Source: an uncultured Aquimarina sp.
Lineage (GTDB): Bacteria > Bacteroidota > Bacteroidia > Flavobacteriales > Flavobacteriaceae
Length of the DNA: 64,000 bases
Assembly (NCBI RefSeq): GCF_947492965.1
Contig: NZ_CANLOZ010000001.1
Location: forward strand, 496,001-560,000
Direction: 5' to 3'
Shown here: in pieces, positions 44,773 to 55,170 of the stretch
Numbering within the stretch: position 1 is the first letter of the stretch
Layout: each line of letters begins with the position of its first letter
Made by a program: the position numbers and the translations under genes
The notes under the pieces: generated by a model
What the model was told of the DNA's origin: nothing
Database searches by the model: none
What the model saw: only the letters and a program-made list of their open reading frames with translations

Positions 44773-45420
44773 ATGAAGAATAGTTTAAATATAATAGTAG
44801 TCGCAATAATGATGATTAGTATTGTTTCTTGTAAAAAAGATTCAAAACCTAATTATCAGTATATGCCTAATATGTATGCTCCTATAGGTTATGAAACCTA
44901 TGGTCAGTATGAGGTTTTTCCAGGAGGTCAAGAGGCTATGTTACCAGTAGAAGGATCTATTCCTAGAGGTTGGATGCCTTATGATTTTAAAAATGCTCCG
45001 GAAGGTTATCAGATGGCTAAAGATTCATTAAAGAATCCTATACGATACACTAAAGAGAATGAAGAGGAAGGAAAGGCGTTGTATGATATTTATTGTGCAA
45101 TATGTCATGGAGCTAAAGGTGATGGAAAAGGAACTTTGGTAAAAAGAGAAAAGATTTTAGGTGTGCCTAGTTATGATGATGCGGGAAGAGCAATTACCGA
45201 AGGAAGTATTTATCATGTAATGTATTATGGTATTAATTCTATGGGTTCGTATGCTTCTCAAACAAGTGAGCACGAGCGTTGGCAAATTGTTCAGTACGTA
45301 CAGAAGTTAAAAGCAGATTTAGAAGGTAAACCAGTTCGCATAGATACTGATGTGGTAGCTCCAAAGATTGTAGAAACTGCAGGACAGACAACAGAAGAAC
45401 ATCAAGATAACGCACATTAA
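44773..45420 (+). CDS. actE: Alternative complex III monohaem cytochrome c lipoprotein ActE
   Basis: A 215-aa lipoprotein (MKNSLNIIVVAIMMISIVSC, lipobox IVSC) with one cytochrome c haem site, CAICH, near residue 108 and a downstream Met-rich loop (HVMYYGINSMGSYAS) that can give the axial Met. The segment MPNMYAPIGYETYGQYEVFPGG before it is typical of ActE. It accepts electrons from ActA and passes them to the oxidase or a soluble cytochrome c. Pro/Gly-rich N-terminal half, acidic tail. Normal length. Confidence 0.93.
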   Translation: MKNSLNIIVVAIMMISIVSCKKDSKPNYQYMPNMYAPIGYETYGQYEVFPGGQEAMLPVEGSIPRGWMPYDFKNAPEGYQMAKDSLKNPIRYTKENEEEGKALYDIYCAICHGAKGDGKGTLVKREKILGVPSYDDAGRAITEGSIYHVMYYGINSMGSYASQTSEHERWQIVQYVQKLKADLEGKPVRIDTDVVAPKIVETAGQTTEEHQDNAH

Positions 45421-45465
45421 TTAAGTGCAATTTTTAAAAGTTAAGAATAACGATATTATATAAAT

Positions 45466-46812
45466 ATGTATACGCTATCAAGTAAATTAAGATTATTTTC
45501 TATCATTTTGATGGTTGTTGGATTAGTGGGATTAACAACTGGGTTTTTAAGCACACCAAAAACTATCGAAGACGTTAAAGAAATGATGGCAGGACACGAT
45601 GCACACGGTGGTGGTCATGGTGATACGCACGCAACAGCTGATGCTCACTCTTCTAATGGGCATGGAAATGAAGATGCACATGGTGGAGATGATCACTATG
45701 AGCATACATTACATCAATTACAAAATAAACCATGGGCAGCATTGTATGTGGCGGCGTTCTTCTTTTTCATGATAGCTTTAGGTGTTTTAGCTTTTTACGC
45801 TATTCAGTTTGCAGCGCAAGCGGGATGGTCACCAGTTCTATTTAGAGTGATGGAAGCTATTACCGCCTATCTTGTTCCAGGTGGTATTATATTATTTGTG
45901 ATCTTGGCATTATCAGGATTCCATATGAATCATATTTTCCACTGGATGGATGCTGATTTATTAGATCCTTCAAATGAAAAGTATGACGCTTTAATTGACG
46001 GTAAAAAAGGATGGTTGAATGTTCCTTTCTTCTTAATTAGAGCAGCAATTTTCTTAGGAGGATGGTTTTTATATCGCCATTTTGCTGTGAAGTATTCCAG
46101 AAAGCAAGACGAAGATAGTACTGGTAACAAATGGTACAAGAAAAGTTTTAAAATATCTGCAGGTTTCCTTGTGTTCTTTATTTATACAGAATCAATGGCT
46201 TCATGGGATTGGATAATGAGTTTTGATCCACACTGGTTTAGTACATTATTTGGATGGTATGTTTTTGCTGGACTATTCGTTTCAGGAATTACTACAATCG
46301 CTTTGATCACTATTTATTTGAAATCAAAAGGTTATTTAGAGTTTGTAAATAATAGTCATATTCATGATTTGGCTAAGTTCATGTTTGGAGTTAGTATATT
46401 TTGGACTTACCTATGGTTCTCTCAGTTCATGTTAATATGGTATTCAAATATTCCAGAAGAGGTTACTTATTTCATTACACGTATAGAGGATTATAAATTA
46501 CCTTTCTTTGGTATGTTGGTAATGAATTTTATATTCCCATTATTAGTCTTAATGAATAGTGATTACAAACGTATTAATTGGTTTGTAGTTATGGCTGGAA
46601 TTATAATTTTATGTGGGCATTATATAGACGTATTTAATATGGTGATGCCAGCATCAGTAGGAGAGTCTTGGTTTATTGGAATCTCAGAGATCAGTGCTGT
46701 GTTATTGTTTTTAGGTTTGTTCCTATTCGTAGTATTTAAAGCACTTACTAAAGCACCATTATTAGCTAAGGGTAACCCTTATATTGAAGAAAGTAAACAC
46801 TTTCATTATTAA
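45466..46812 (+). CDS. actF: Alternative complex III membrane subunit ActF
   Basis: A 448-aa polytopic membrane protein related to ActC but without quinol-site residues; about ten TM helices, starting with LRLFSIILMVVGLVGLTTGF. Between the first helix and the next lies a His-rich hydrophilic stretch (about 44-86) with ten His in ~43 residues. Later landmarks are SFDPHWFSTLFGWYVFAGLF and FWTYLWFSQFMLIWYSNIPEE, common in ActF. The C-terminal helix ends in NPYIEESKHFHY. Last ACIII gene; coxB follows 32 bases later. Confidence 0.92.
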   Translation: MYTLSSKLRLFSIILMVVGLVGLTTGFLSTPKTIEDVKEMMAGHDAHGGGHGDTHATADAHSSNGHGNEDAHGGDDHYEHTLHQLQNKPWAALYVAAFFFFMIALGVLAFYAIQFAAQAGWSPVLFRVMEAITAYLVPGGIILFVILALSGFHMNHIFHWMDADLLDPSNEKYDALIDGKKGWLNVPFFLIRAAIFLGGWFLYRHFAVKYSRKQDEDSTGNKWYKKSFKISAGFLVFFIYTESMASWDWIMSFDPHWFSTLFGWYVFAGLFVSGITTIALITIYLKSKGYLEFVNNSHIHDLAKFMFGVSIFWTYLWFSQFMLIWYSNIPEEVTYFITRIEDYKLPFFGMLVMNFIFPLLVLMNSDYKRINWFVVMAGIIILCGHYIDVFNMVMPASVGESWFIGISEISAVLLFLGLFLFVVFKALTKAPLLAKGNPYIEESKHFHY

Positions 46813-46844
46813 AAATTAGATTGTAAAAAAGAAGATAGATAAAA

Positions 46845-47921
46845 ATGACTGTATTCTTAACCATAGTAGTTATAGCACTAATTGGAATCTCCTTATGGCA
46901 GATGTCTAAAATATTAAAGTTATCGCAAGTAAAAGGTGCTGATAATTCTCAAGTAGCAAATGATAAGGATAATAACCTTCAGGGTAAATTAATGCTTGCT
47001 TTTGTTATATTTATATACATCCTAACAATCTTTTGTTTTGTACAATATAACAGTTTTTTCTTGCCAGAGTCTGCATCAGAGCACGGTATAGAGTATGATA
47101 GATTGATGTTGATTTCAATGGTGTTGATAATGTTTGTTCAGATTATCACACAAGGACTTTTACATTTTTTCTCATACAAGTATAGAGGAAACAAAAATAA
47201 CAAAGCATTATTTTTTGCAGACAATGATAAATTAGAGTTTATCTGGACAATTATTCCAGTAATTGTATTAGCAGGTTTAATTATATACGGATTGTTTACT
47301 TGGACTGATATCATGAATATTGATGAAGAAGAAGGTGATCCATTAATTATTGAGTTATATGCTTACCAGTTTGATTGGAGAGCAAGATATTCAGGTGAAG
47401 ATAATGTGCTTGGTAAGGCTAATGTTCGTTTTATCGAAGGAGTAAATACGTTAGGGTTAGATGCTTCGGATTCTTACGGAATGGATGATAAAATTGTAAA
47501 CGAGTTACACCTTCCGGTGAATAGAAAGGTAATATTTAAAATGCGTTCTCAGGATGTTTTACATTCTGCTTATATGCCTTTCTTTAGAGCTCAGATGAAT
47601 GTGGTTCCAGGAATGATAACTGAGTTTTCGTATACTCCCATAATGACGTCAGAAGAGATGCGTAATAGTGAGTTTATGGTTGAAAAAGTAGCAACTATAA
47701 ACAAAATTAGAAGAGAGAAGAGCAAGAAATTAGTTGCGGCAGGTGATGAGGCTTTGGAGAATTATGAGTTTGATTATTACTTGTTATGTAATAAGATCTG
47801 TGGAGCTTCTCATTACAACATGCAAATGAAAATTGTAGTTGAATCCGAAGAGGATTACAATACTTGGCTAAAAGAGCAGAAGACGTTTAAAGAACAGATA
47901 TCCGCTCAGGCAAGTAATTAA
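46845..47921 (+). CDS. coxB: Cytochrome c oxidase subunit II
   Basis: A 358-aa subunit carrying the binuclear CuA centre that receives electrons from cytochrome c. Three hydrophobic segments: an N-terminal one (VFLTIVVIALIGISLWQM), then two near 50-75 and 85-110 and a further KLEFIWTIIPVIVLAGLIIYGLF. The periplasmic cupredoxin domain has LIIELYAYQFDWRARY and ends with CuA ligands C-x3-C-x3-H-x2-M in CNKICGASHYNMQM (about 315-328); the first His is in DVLHSAYMPFF. All ligands present. No haem c domain is fused. Confidence 0.96.
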   Translation: MTVFLTIVVIALIGISLWQMSKILKLSQVKGADNSQVANDKDNNLQGKLMLAFVIFIYILTIFCFVQYNSFFLPESASEHGIEYDRLMLISMVLIMFVQIITQGLLHFFSYKYRGNKNNKALFFADNDKLEFIWTIIPVIVLAGLIIYGLFTWTDIMNIDEEEGDPLIIELYAYQFDWRARYSGEDNVLGKANVRFIEGVNTLGLDASDSYGMDDKIVNELHLPVNRKVIFKMRSQDVLHSAYMPFFRAQMNVVPGMITEFSYTPIMTSEEMRNSEFMVEKVATINKIRREKSKKLVAAGDEALENYEFDYYLLCNKICGASHYNMQMKIVVESEEDYNTWLKEQKTFKEQISAQASN

Positions 47922-47969
47922 GAAGAAAGAAAAAGAGAAATTATAAATTTTTATTAAAAGTATAATCGT

Positions 47970-49790
47970 ATGTCAGCAATAGCACACGTAGATGGTCATG
48001 CAGAAGATCACGATCACGGACATCACCATAAAGAGACCTTTATAACTAAATATATTTTTAGTCAAGATCACAAGATGATCTCAAAACAGTATTTGATTAC
48101 TGGGTTGATAATGGGGATCATTGGGATCGCAATGTCTTTATTGTTTAGAATGCAATTGGCGTGGCCTGATCACAAGTTTACGATTTTTGAAGTATTACTA
48201 GGTAAGTTTGGAGAAGGTGGGCAAATGGATCCAAGTATGTATTTAGCTTTGGTAACAATCCACGGTACGATCATGGTATTCTTTGTACTTACTGCGGGTT
48301 TAAGTGGTACGTTTAGTAACCTTTTAATTCCATTGCAGATAGGTGCGAGAGATATGGCATCGGGATTCTTAAATATGGTGTCTTATTGGTTATTCTTCCT
48401 TAGTAGTGTTATTATGGTATTGTCTCTTTTTGCTGAGGCAGGTCCTGCTTCTGCAGGTTGGACGATCTATCCGCCTTTAAGTGCACTTCCACAGGCAATT
48501 GGTGGTTCTGGTACTGGTATGACGTTATGGCTAGTATCGATGGCTATATTCATTGCTTCTTCATTGTTAGGATCTTTGAATTACGTAGTAACAGTTATCA
48601 ACTTACGTACTAAGGGGATGTCTATGACACGCATGCCATTAACTATTTGGGCATTCTTCGTAACGGCGATCATTGGTATTGTATCATTCCCAGTATTATT
48701 ATCAGCTGCATTATTACTTATAATGGATAGAGGTTTTGGAACTTCATTCTATTTAAGTGATATTTATATAGCGGGAGAGGTATTACACAATCAAGGAGGT
48801 TCTCCAGTTCTTTTCGAACATTTATTTTGGTTCTTAGGGCATCCTGAAGTATATATCGTATTATTACCTGCTTTAGGTATTACTTCCGAGATTATCGCAA
48901 CTAATGCTCGTAAACCTATATTTGGTTACAGAGCGATGGTTGCTTCTATATTGGCAATTGCATTTTTATCAACAATTGTTTGGGGGCACCATATGTTTAT
49001 TTCAGGGATGAATCCATTCTTGGGATCGGTATTTACATTTACAACCTTATTAATTGCAATTCCATCTGCGGTAAAAGCTTTTAACTATATTACCACGTTG
49101 TGGAAAGGTAATTTGCAGTTTAATCCGGCTATGTTGTTCTCGATAGGGTTGGTATCTACATTTATTACTGGAGGTCTTACTGGAATTATTTTAGGGGATA
49201 GTACTTTAGATATCAATGTACATGATACATATTTCGTAGTGGCACACTTCCACTTAGTAATGGGTATTTCTGCATTGTATGGTTTATTTGCTGGAGTATA
49301 TCATTGGTTCCCTAAGATGTATGGTAAAATGATGAATAAGAATCTTGGATATGTACATTTCTGGGTAACAGCAATTGGAGCATATGGAGTATTCTTCCCA
49401 ATGCACTTTATTGGAATGGCAGGTTTACCACGTCGTTATTATACAAATAGTGCATTCCCATATTTTGATGATTTAGCAGATACAAATGTACTGATTACTG
49501 TTTTTGCTTTAATTACAGCAGCAGCGCAGTTAGTATTCTTATATAATTTTATACATTCTATTTTCTATGGAAAGAAAGCAACTCAGAATCCATGGAAATC
49601 AAATACGATGGAATGGACTACGCCAGTAGAGCACATACATGGTAACTGGCCTGGAGCGATTCCTCACGTTTATAGATGGCCTTATGATTATAGTAAGACT
49701 AGAGAAGATGGAGAGTATGTAATACCAGGACAAGATTGGGTATCGCAGATTACGCCAATGCAAGATGATGAAGAGGAGTTACATCATTAA
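47970..49790 (+). CDS. coxA: Cytochrome c oxidase subunit I
   Basis: A 606-aa aa3-type haem-copper oxidase catalytic subunit with twelve or more TM helices. Key residues: low-spin haem His in HGTIMVFFVL; HPEVYIVLLPALG (about 290) with the CuB His and crosslinked Tyr; HHMFISGM (about 340) CuB His pair; HDTYFVVAHFHLVMG (about 417-431) with haem a3 and haem a His. The N-terminus before the first helix is His-rich (HAEDHDHGHHHKE). Terminal gene of the ACIII-oxidase cluster, followed by a terminator. No subunit III gene is next to it. Confidence 0.97.
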   Translation: MSAIAHVDGHAEDHDHGHHHKETFITKYIFSQDHKMISKQYLITGLIMGIIGIAMSLLFRMQLAWPDHKFTIFEVLLGKFGEGGQMDPSMYLALVTIHGTIMVFFVLTAGLSGTFSNLLIPLQIGARDMASGFLNMVSYWLFFLSSVIMVLSLFAEAGPASAGWTIYPPLSALPQAIGGSGTGMTLWLVSMAIFIASSLLGSLNYVVTVINLRTKGMSMTRMPLTIWAFFVTAIIGIVSFPVLLSAALLLIMDRGFGTSFYLSDIYIAGEVLHNQGGSPVLFEHLFWFLGHPEVYIVLLPALGITSEIIATNARKPIFGYRAMVASILAIAFLSTIVWGHHMFISGMNPFLGSVFTFTTLLIAIPSAVKAFNYITTLWKGNLQFNPAMLFSIGLVSTFITGGLTGIILGDSTLDINVHDTYFVVAHFHLVMGISALYGLFAGVYHWFPKMYGKMMNKNLGYVHFWVTAIGAYGVFFPMHFIGMAGLPRRYYTNSAFPYFDDLADTNVLITVFALITAAAQLVFLYNFIHSIFYGKKATQNPWKSNTMEWTTPVEHIHGNWPGAIPHVYRWPYDYSKTREDGEYVIPGQDWVSQITPMQDDEEELHH

Positions 49791-49815
49791 TGGATAAATA
49801 ACTTCAATAATATAT

Positions 49816-49854
49816 AGAGCCTTTTCAGTTTTATGAAAAGGCTCTTTCTTTTTC
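49816..49854 (+). terminator. Terminator of the ACIII-cox operon
   Basis: AGAGCCTTTTC (49816-49826) pairs with GAAAAGGCTCT (49835-49845), followed by TTCTTTTTC. Confidence 0.88.
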
Positions 49855-49857
49855 TAG

Positions 49858-49865
49858 TATATTTG
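49858..49865 (+). promoter_or_regulatory. -7 box of ruvB
   Basis: TATATTTG (TAnnTTTG), just after the cox terminator and about 58 bases before the ruvB ATG. No TTG at -33. Confidence 0.5.
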
Positions 49866-49923
49866 TGGAAGCTATAGAGAAATCAAATAATGATTTAAAA
49901 TGTAGCTATAATGTATCGTACGA

Positions 49924-50946
49924 ATGAATGAAAACCTTAATCCATCAAATGAAAATTTTTCTAATGAAGATCTGGATATAGAACGAGCTTTACGTCCGTT
50001 GGCCTTTGAAGACTTTTCTGGTCAGGATCAGGTTTTAGAGAATCTTAAAATTTTTGTTCAGGCAGCCAACCTTAGGAATGAAGCTTTGGATCATACTTTA
50101 TTTCATGGTCCTCCAGGTTTGGGTAAAACTACCTTAGCGCACATTTTGGCAAACGAACTAGGTGTAGGTATTAAAGTTACATCGGGCCCTGTATTGGATA
50201 AACCAGGAGATTTAGCAGGATTATTAACTAATTTGGATGATCGTGATGTATTATTTATAGATGAAATTCATCGTTTAAGTCCTATCGTCGAAGAGTACCT
50301 GTACTCAGCGATGGAAGATTATAAGATAGATATTATGATTGAGAGTGGTCCTAATGCCCGAACCGTTCAAATTAATTTAAATCCATTTACTTTAGTCGGT
50401 GCTACCACAAGATCTGGTTTGTTAACAGCGCCAATGCGTGCTCGTTTTGGAATCCAATCTAGATTGCAATATTATACCACAGAGTTATTAGCTACTATTG
50501 TAGAAAGAAGTGCTCATATACTAAACGTTCCTATTTCTTTGGAAGCTGCAATAGAAATAGCTGGACGAAGTAGGGGAACACCAAGAATTGCCAATGCATT
50601 GCTTCGTAGGGTACGTGATTTTGCACAAATTAAAGGAAACGGTAAGATAGATATAGAAATTTCGAAATTTGCTTTAAAAGCACTTAATGTAGATGCACAT
50701 GGTTTGGATGAAATGGACAATAAGATTCTTATCACACTTATAGATAAGTTTAAAGGTGGTCCTGTGGGAATTACAACCTTGGCTACAGCTGTAAGTGAAA
50801 GTGCAGAAACTATAGAAGAAGTATATGAACCTTTTTTGATTCAGCAAGGTTTTATTATGAGAACTCCAAGAGGTAGAGAAGTTACCGAAGCTGCCTATAA
50901 ACATTTAGGTAGGATAAAAGGAGGTGTTCAAGGTGGTTTATTTTGA
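49924..50946 (+). CDS. ruvB: Holliday junction ATP-dependent helicase RuvB
   Basis: A 340-aa AAA+ motor of the RuvABC branch-migration machine. The N-terminus [19 protein letters not shown] is followed by Walker [16 protein letters not shown] (about 60-74), Walker [17 protein letters not shown], sensor [20 protein letters not shown] (the arginine-finger region) and sensor [19 protein letters not shown]. The C-terminal winged-helix domain ends in [20 protein letters not shown]. Complete. The following P450 gene overlaps its 3' end if the GTG at 50924 is used. Confidence 0.97.
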   Translation: MNENLNPSNENFSNEDLDIERALRPLAFEDFSGQDQVLENLKIFVQAANLRNEALDHTLFHGPPGLGKTTLAHILANELGVGIKVTSGPVLDKPGDLAGLLTNLDDRDVLFIDEIHRLSPIVEEYLYSAMEDYKIDIMIESGPNARTVQINLNPFTLVGATTRSGLLTAPMRARFGIQSRLQYYTTELLATIVERSAHILNVPISLEAAIEIAGRSRGTPRIANALLRRVRDFAQIKGNGKIDIEISKFALKALNVDAHGLDEMDNKILITLIDKFKGGPVGITTLATAVSESAETIEEVYEPFLIQQGFIMRTPRGREVTEAAYKHLGRIKGGVQGGLF

Positions 50947-52300
50947 TAATGAATTAAAGGTTGTATCATTGGAAAACACATCAATTCCTAAAGTTTCTTT
51001 TTTTAAGGTACTTAGAAATGCAAAACAGATTTTAAGTAATCCGTTACCATTTCATCGTAGGAACTTTAAAAAATTCGGAAATGTTTTTCAGGTAAGTTTA
51101 GGATTTGGAAACTCCGTTATATTTACTAGAGATGCTGGTTTTGCTAAGCATATGTTACAAAATCAACATCGCAAATATTATAAATCGCCGCTTCAGACAA
51201 AAGATTTAGGAAAGTATATAGGTAATGGTCTCTTAACTTCTAATGGAGAGCATTGGTTAAAACAGAGAAGACTCATACAGCCCGCTTTTTACAAGAAAAA
51301 GATTGATATCATCGCTAAGACAATTAGGCAAACCATTGATGAAGAGCTTGCCAGAATTGTTCCAGATAAAGCAATGGATGTATACCCTTTAATGAATGAT
51401 TTGGCATTTAAAGTAGTTGCAAAGTCATTATTTAGTTATACAGATACGGGTAACACAATGGCCAGATTACAGCATATTACTGAAGCTGCTCAGCAATCCT
51501 TAATAAGAGAAATAAGGCAACCTTATAAACGATGGTGGTTTCATTTAAGTGGTCAAATTAGAAGTACGCTCACCCTAACACAAGAAGCCAGAGATATACT
51601 TCATAAGATTATCGAAGATAGGCGTAAATCAAAAGAAACCTATGATGATTTATTGAATATGCTACTAAACTCTACATATGAAGATGGTAGCTATATGGAT
51701 AATGAAAGGTTGATAGATGAGATATTAATATTATTTGTAGCTGGACATGAAACTACCTCCAATGCCTTATCTTTTTGTCTAAGTTTGTTGGCGCTGCATC
51801 CACAAATTCAGGAAAATGTACACAACGAAATTAGTGCTTCAGAAGGACAAGAGTTATCGTTAATGGAACAATTCGAAAAGAGTAAATACACAGCTCAGTG
51901 TATTGAAGAATCTATGCGATTATATCCTCCAGCATATTTTTCAGATCGTGTGAGTATTGAAGATGATCAGTATGAAAATATCAATCTTCCTAAAGGAACT
52001 ACAGTGTTAATTTCATTTTTCGAAATACATAGGCATAAAGATTTTTGGGAAAACCCTCTCGCTTTTAATCCAGATCGATTTCATTCAGATAATAAAAAGA
52101 AATATTCGGATTGGTACTTTCCGTTTGGAGCAGGACCAAGGATGTGTGTAGGAAGCAATTTTGCAATGTATGAAATGATATATGCGGTTAGTGAATTAGT
52201 GAAGAAATATAAAATAACTACCACTATCTCCGAAATAGAAATTAGACCACTTATCACATTGAAGCCAGTAAATGCGATTTTAAAATTCGAAGAAAGATAA
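50924..52300 (+). CDS. Cytochrome P450
   Basis: A 458-aa soluble haem monooxygenase. Landmarks: I-helix [15 protein letters not shown] (acid/Thr oxygen-activation pair replaced by E-T, as in many bacterial P450s), ExxR in [16 protein letters not shown]-like NPDRFH, and the haem loop [14 protein letters not shown] with the proximal Cys. No fused reductase and no ferredoxin gene nearby, so redox partners are elsewhere. The start is uncertain: GTG 50924 overlaps ruvB by 23 bases, while TTG 50969 ([12 protein letters not shown]) also fits. Wedged between ruvB and queG, which suggests later insertion of a metabolic gene. Substrate unknown. Confidence 0.92.
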   Translation: MFKVVYFDNELKVVSLENTSIPKVSFFKVLRNAKQILSNPLPFHRRNFKKFGNVFQVSLGFGNSVIFTRDAGFAKHMLQNQHRKYYKSPLQTKDLGKYIGNGLLTSNGEHWLKQRRLIQPAFYKKKIDIIAKTIRQTIDEELARIVPDKAMDVYPLMNDLAFKVVAKSLFSYTDTGNTMARLQHITEAAQQSLIREIRQPYKRWWFHLSGQIRSTLTLTQEARDILHKIIEDRRKSKETYDDLLNMLLNSTYEDGSYMDNERLIDEILILFVAGHETTSNALSFCLSLLALHPQIQENVHNEISASEGQELSLMEQFEKSKYTAQCIEESMRLYPPAYFSDRVSIEDDQYENINLPKGTTVLISFFEIHRHKDFWENPLAFNPDRFHSDNKKKYSDWYFPFGAGPRMCVGSNFAMYEMIYAVSELVKKYKITTTISEIEIRPLITLKPVNAILKFEER

Positions 52301-52305
52301 TTTTC

Positions 52306-53232
52306 TTGAAAAATAGAGCCCAACATACCCGTTTGATTAAGGATGAGGCCAAACGTCTTGGGTTTTTATCATGTGGTATTAGTAAAGCTGAGTTTTTAGA
52401 AGAAGAAGCTCCTCGGTTAGAAAAATGGCTCAATCAAAATATGCATGGACAAATGTCTTATATGGAAAATCATTTTGATAAACGATTAGATCCTACACTG
52501 TTAGTTCCAGATTCTAAAAGTGTAATATCACTACTACTTAATTATTTTCCGTCAGATTATCAAAAAGATGAGAATGCACCTAAAATCTCCAAGTATGCAT
52601 ATGGGCAGGATTACCATCATGTGATTAAAAAGAAATTAAAGGAACTTCAAGAGTATATTTCCGAAGAAATTGGAGAAGTTCATGGAAGAGCATTTGTGGA
52701 TTCAGCTCCCGTTCTCGATAAGGCTTGGGCAGCAAAAAGCGGTTTAGGTTGGATTGGTAAGAATAGTAATCTTTTAACTCAAAAAGTAGGTTCATTTTAC
52801 TTTATCGCAGAACTAATCATTGATCTCGAATTAGATTATGATACTCCTGTTACTGATCATTGTGGCACATGTACAGCTTGTATCGACGCATGTCCCACGC
52901 AAGCCATAGTTAACCCATATGTGGTAGATGGTAGCAAGTGTATTTCTTATTTTACAATTGAGCTAAAAGAAGAGATCCCAACTGAGTACAAAGGGCAATT
53001 CGATAATTGGATGTTTGGTTGTGATGTGTGTCAGGATGTATGTCCATGGAATCGTTTTTCTAAACCTCATAATGAACCTCTTTTTAATCCTAAACCAGAA
53101 TTACTGGAAATGACCAAAAAAGATTGGGAAGATATCACGCAAGAGGTGTTTTCAAAAGTTTTTCAGAAGTCTGCTGTAAAAAGAACTAAATTTTCCGGTC
53201 TTAATAGGAATATTAAATTTTTGAAGGACTAG
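52306..53232 (+). CDS. queG: Epoxyqueuosine reductase QueG
   Basis: A 308-aa cobalamin- and Fe-S-dependent enzyme doing the last step of queuosine synthesis in tRNA (epoxyqueuosine to queuosine). Start TTG at 52306, five bases after the P450 stop; no nearby ATG fits. The family segments [13 protein letters not shown] and [23 protein letters not shown] are present, then the ferredoxin motifs [16 protein letters not shown] and [11 protein letters not shown] for two 4Fe-4S clusters. It lacks the C-terminal HEAT-repeat extension of long QueG forms. Confidence 0.95.
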   Translation: MKNRAQHTRLIKDEAKRLGFLSCGISKAEFLEEEAPRLEKWLNQNMHGQMSYMENHFDKRLDPTLLVPDSKSVISLLLNYFPSDYQKDENAPKISKYAYGQDYHHVIKKKLKELQEYISEEIGEVHGRAFVDSAPVLDKAWAAKSGLGWIGKNSNLLTQKVGSFYFIAELIIDLELDYDTPVTDHCGTCTACIDACPTQAIVNPYVVDGSKCISYFTIELKEEIPTEYKGQFDNWMFGCDVCQDVCPWNRFSKPHNEPLFNPKPELLEMTKKDWEDITQEVFSKVFQKSAVKRTKFSGLNRNIKFLKD

Positions 53233-53437
53233 TTCGTTTTTTTCTGAAAAATTCATAATACAAACGGTTGTATATATCATATTAACTGTTTTTGGTGCTA
53301 AAAAATCAATTTTTTTAACAGAAACTTGTATCTTCATCAGGGTTTGTCTAAAAATCATGAGATTTCCATATTATTAGTATTAAAAAAATAGAAGCTCTTT
53401 AGGCTAGAAGTTAGGAAAGGCATTAAACATTTCACAC

Positions 53438-55156
53438 ATGAATGAATTATCTTATATTGATATTACAGTAATTGTAGTATATCTTATCGGAATTATTATT
53501 TATGGAATTTCAAAATCAAAACGAGGAAGTTCCGAGGACTATTTTTTAGGAGGTAGAACAATGACTTGGCCTATTGTTGGAATTGCATTGTTCTCTGCAA
53601 ATATTTCCAGTTCTACATTAGTAGGTTTGGCATCAGATGCATATCAAACAAATATTAACGTGTACAATTACGAGTGGTACGCGGTAGTGGTGTTGATCTT
53701 TTTTGCAATTTTCTTTTTACCATTTTATCTCCGATCAGGAGTGTATACTATGCCAGAGTTTTTGGAACGGCGGTATGATAAAAGATCTAGATATTATTTT
53801 TCATTTATTACGGTCGTAGGTAATATTTTAGTGGATACCGCAGCTGGATTGTATGTAGGTAAGATAGTATTAACCTTGTTGTTTCCATCAATGGATTCTA
53901 CGTTAATTCTTGTCATATTAGCAGTTGCTGCTGCTGCCTATACAATTCCAGGAGGATTAAACTCGGTAATACAGACTGAGGTTATACAAGCAGTCTTGTT
54001 GATCATAGGCTCTTGTTTGCTTACGTATTTTGCTTTTGATCAATTAGGAGGCGGTTGGTCCGGAATGATGGCTAAATTAGATAGTATGTTGTCTGCAGGA
54101 GAGGTAGATTTTGGAAATCGGTTGGCAGAAGGTAAATATATACCTTCAAATTCTGGTGAAGTTTTTAGTTTAGTACGACCAGATAATGATGAGTTCATGC
54201 CTTGGTGGGGATTACTCACCGGTGTGCCATTACTTGGATTCTATTTTTGGGCAAATAACCAGTTTATGGTACAACGAGTTTTAGGGGCGAAAGATCTAAA
54301 TCATGGACGTTGGGGAGCTCTGTTTGCAGGATTACTAAAATTACCTGTGATTTTTATCATGGTAGTTCCAGGAGTATTAGCGTTGCTATTATTTAATACG
54401 TTGGATATTACCAGTTTGAATTACGCTTTGACAGATGGCTCCATTTGTGATAATCTTGCTGATTGTCCGAATCTTACGTATCCTGTTCTGTTATTTCAGT
54501 TATTGCCGGTGGGAGTTTTGGGATTGGTCGTAGCAGGTTTGATGGCAGCAATGATGTCTTCGGTATCAGCAACATTTAATTCTGCTTCCACGTTAGTTAC
54601 CATGGATTTTGTAAAACAAATAAAACCAGGTCTTACGAGTCAACAATTGGTAAGAGTAGGACAAATCACAACAATCATTCTTGTGGTTTTGGCGATTTCC
54701 TGGGTGCCATTTATAGAAAGTGTTAGTGATTCTTTATGGACTTATTTGCAATTGGTTATTGCGTATACATGTCCACCAGCAGTATCAACTTTTGTATTAG
54801 GTCTCTTTTGGAAGCGAGCCAATGGAAATGGTTCTATAGTAAGCTTACTTACTGGTTTCTCATTAGCAGTATTAATGATTTTATCTCAAACTTTTAATTG
54901 GGTTCCCGAAGTAAATGAATTACACTTTTTAGCAAAAGCTACTTGGTTATTTATTATATGCATATTTTTACATGTAGTAGTAAGTTTAATTACTAAACCA
55001 CAATTGGAGGCTCAAATAGAAGAATATACATATAAACGTGAAATGTTTATTGAGGAATCTAAAGAACTTGTTGGATTACCTTGGTACAAAAATTATAGAA
55101 TATTGTCTGTAATTCTTCTGGTAATTACTGCCGTAGTAGTTGGTTTTTTCTGGTAA
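53438..55156 (+). CDS. Sodium:solute symporter (SSS family)
   Basis: A 572-aa inner-membrane transporter with about 13-14 TM helices. SSS landmarks: YFLGGRTMTWPIVGIALFSANISSSTLVG at the first two helices, YTIPGGLNSVIQTEVIQAVLL, and MMSSVSATFNSASTLVTMDF with the Ser/Thr pair for the Na2 site in TM8. It looks closest to vSGLT-type sugar transporters (YEWYAVVVLIFFAIFFLPFYLRSG). Trehalase is encoded 14 bases downstream, so glucose or trehalose is the likely cargo (inference). The 205-base upstream gap holds no other gene. Confidence 0.92.
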   Translation: MNELSYIDITVIVVYLIGIIIYGISKSKRGSSEDYFLGGRTMTWPIVGIALFSANISSSTLVGLASDAYQTNINVYNYEWYAVVVLIFFAIFFLPFYLRSGVYTMPEFLERRYDKRSRYYFSFITVVGNILVDTAAGLYVGKIVLTLLFPSMDSTLILVILAVAAAAYTIPGGLNSVIQTEVIQAVLLIIGSCLLTYFAFDQLGGGWSGMMAKLDSMLSAGEVDFGNRLAEGKYIPSNSGEVFSLVRPDNDEFMPWWGLLTGVPLLGFYFWANNQFMVQRVLGAKDLNHGRWGALFAGLLKLPVIFIMVVPGVLALLLFNTLDITSLNYALTDGSICDNLADCPNLTYPVLLFQLLPVGVLGLVVAGLMAAMMSSVSATFNSASTLVTMDFVKQIKPGLTSQQLVRVGQITTIILVVLAISWVPFIESVSDSLWTYLQLVIAYTCPPAVSTFVLGLFWKRANGNGSIVSLLTGFSLAVLMILSQTFNWVPEVNELHFLAKATWLFIICIFLHVVVSLITKPQLEAQIEEYTYKREMFIEESKELVGLPWYKNYRILSVILLVITAVVVGFFW

Positions 55157-55170
55157 CATAAATAATTGGT

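Noticed and set aside
37974..49790. Respiratory cluster as a novel system
   Set aside because: The actABCDEF-coxBA order is well known in Bacteroidetes; only the HhH extension and the His-rich segments are worth noting.
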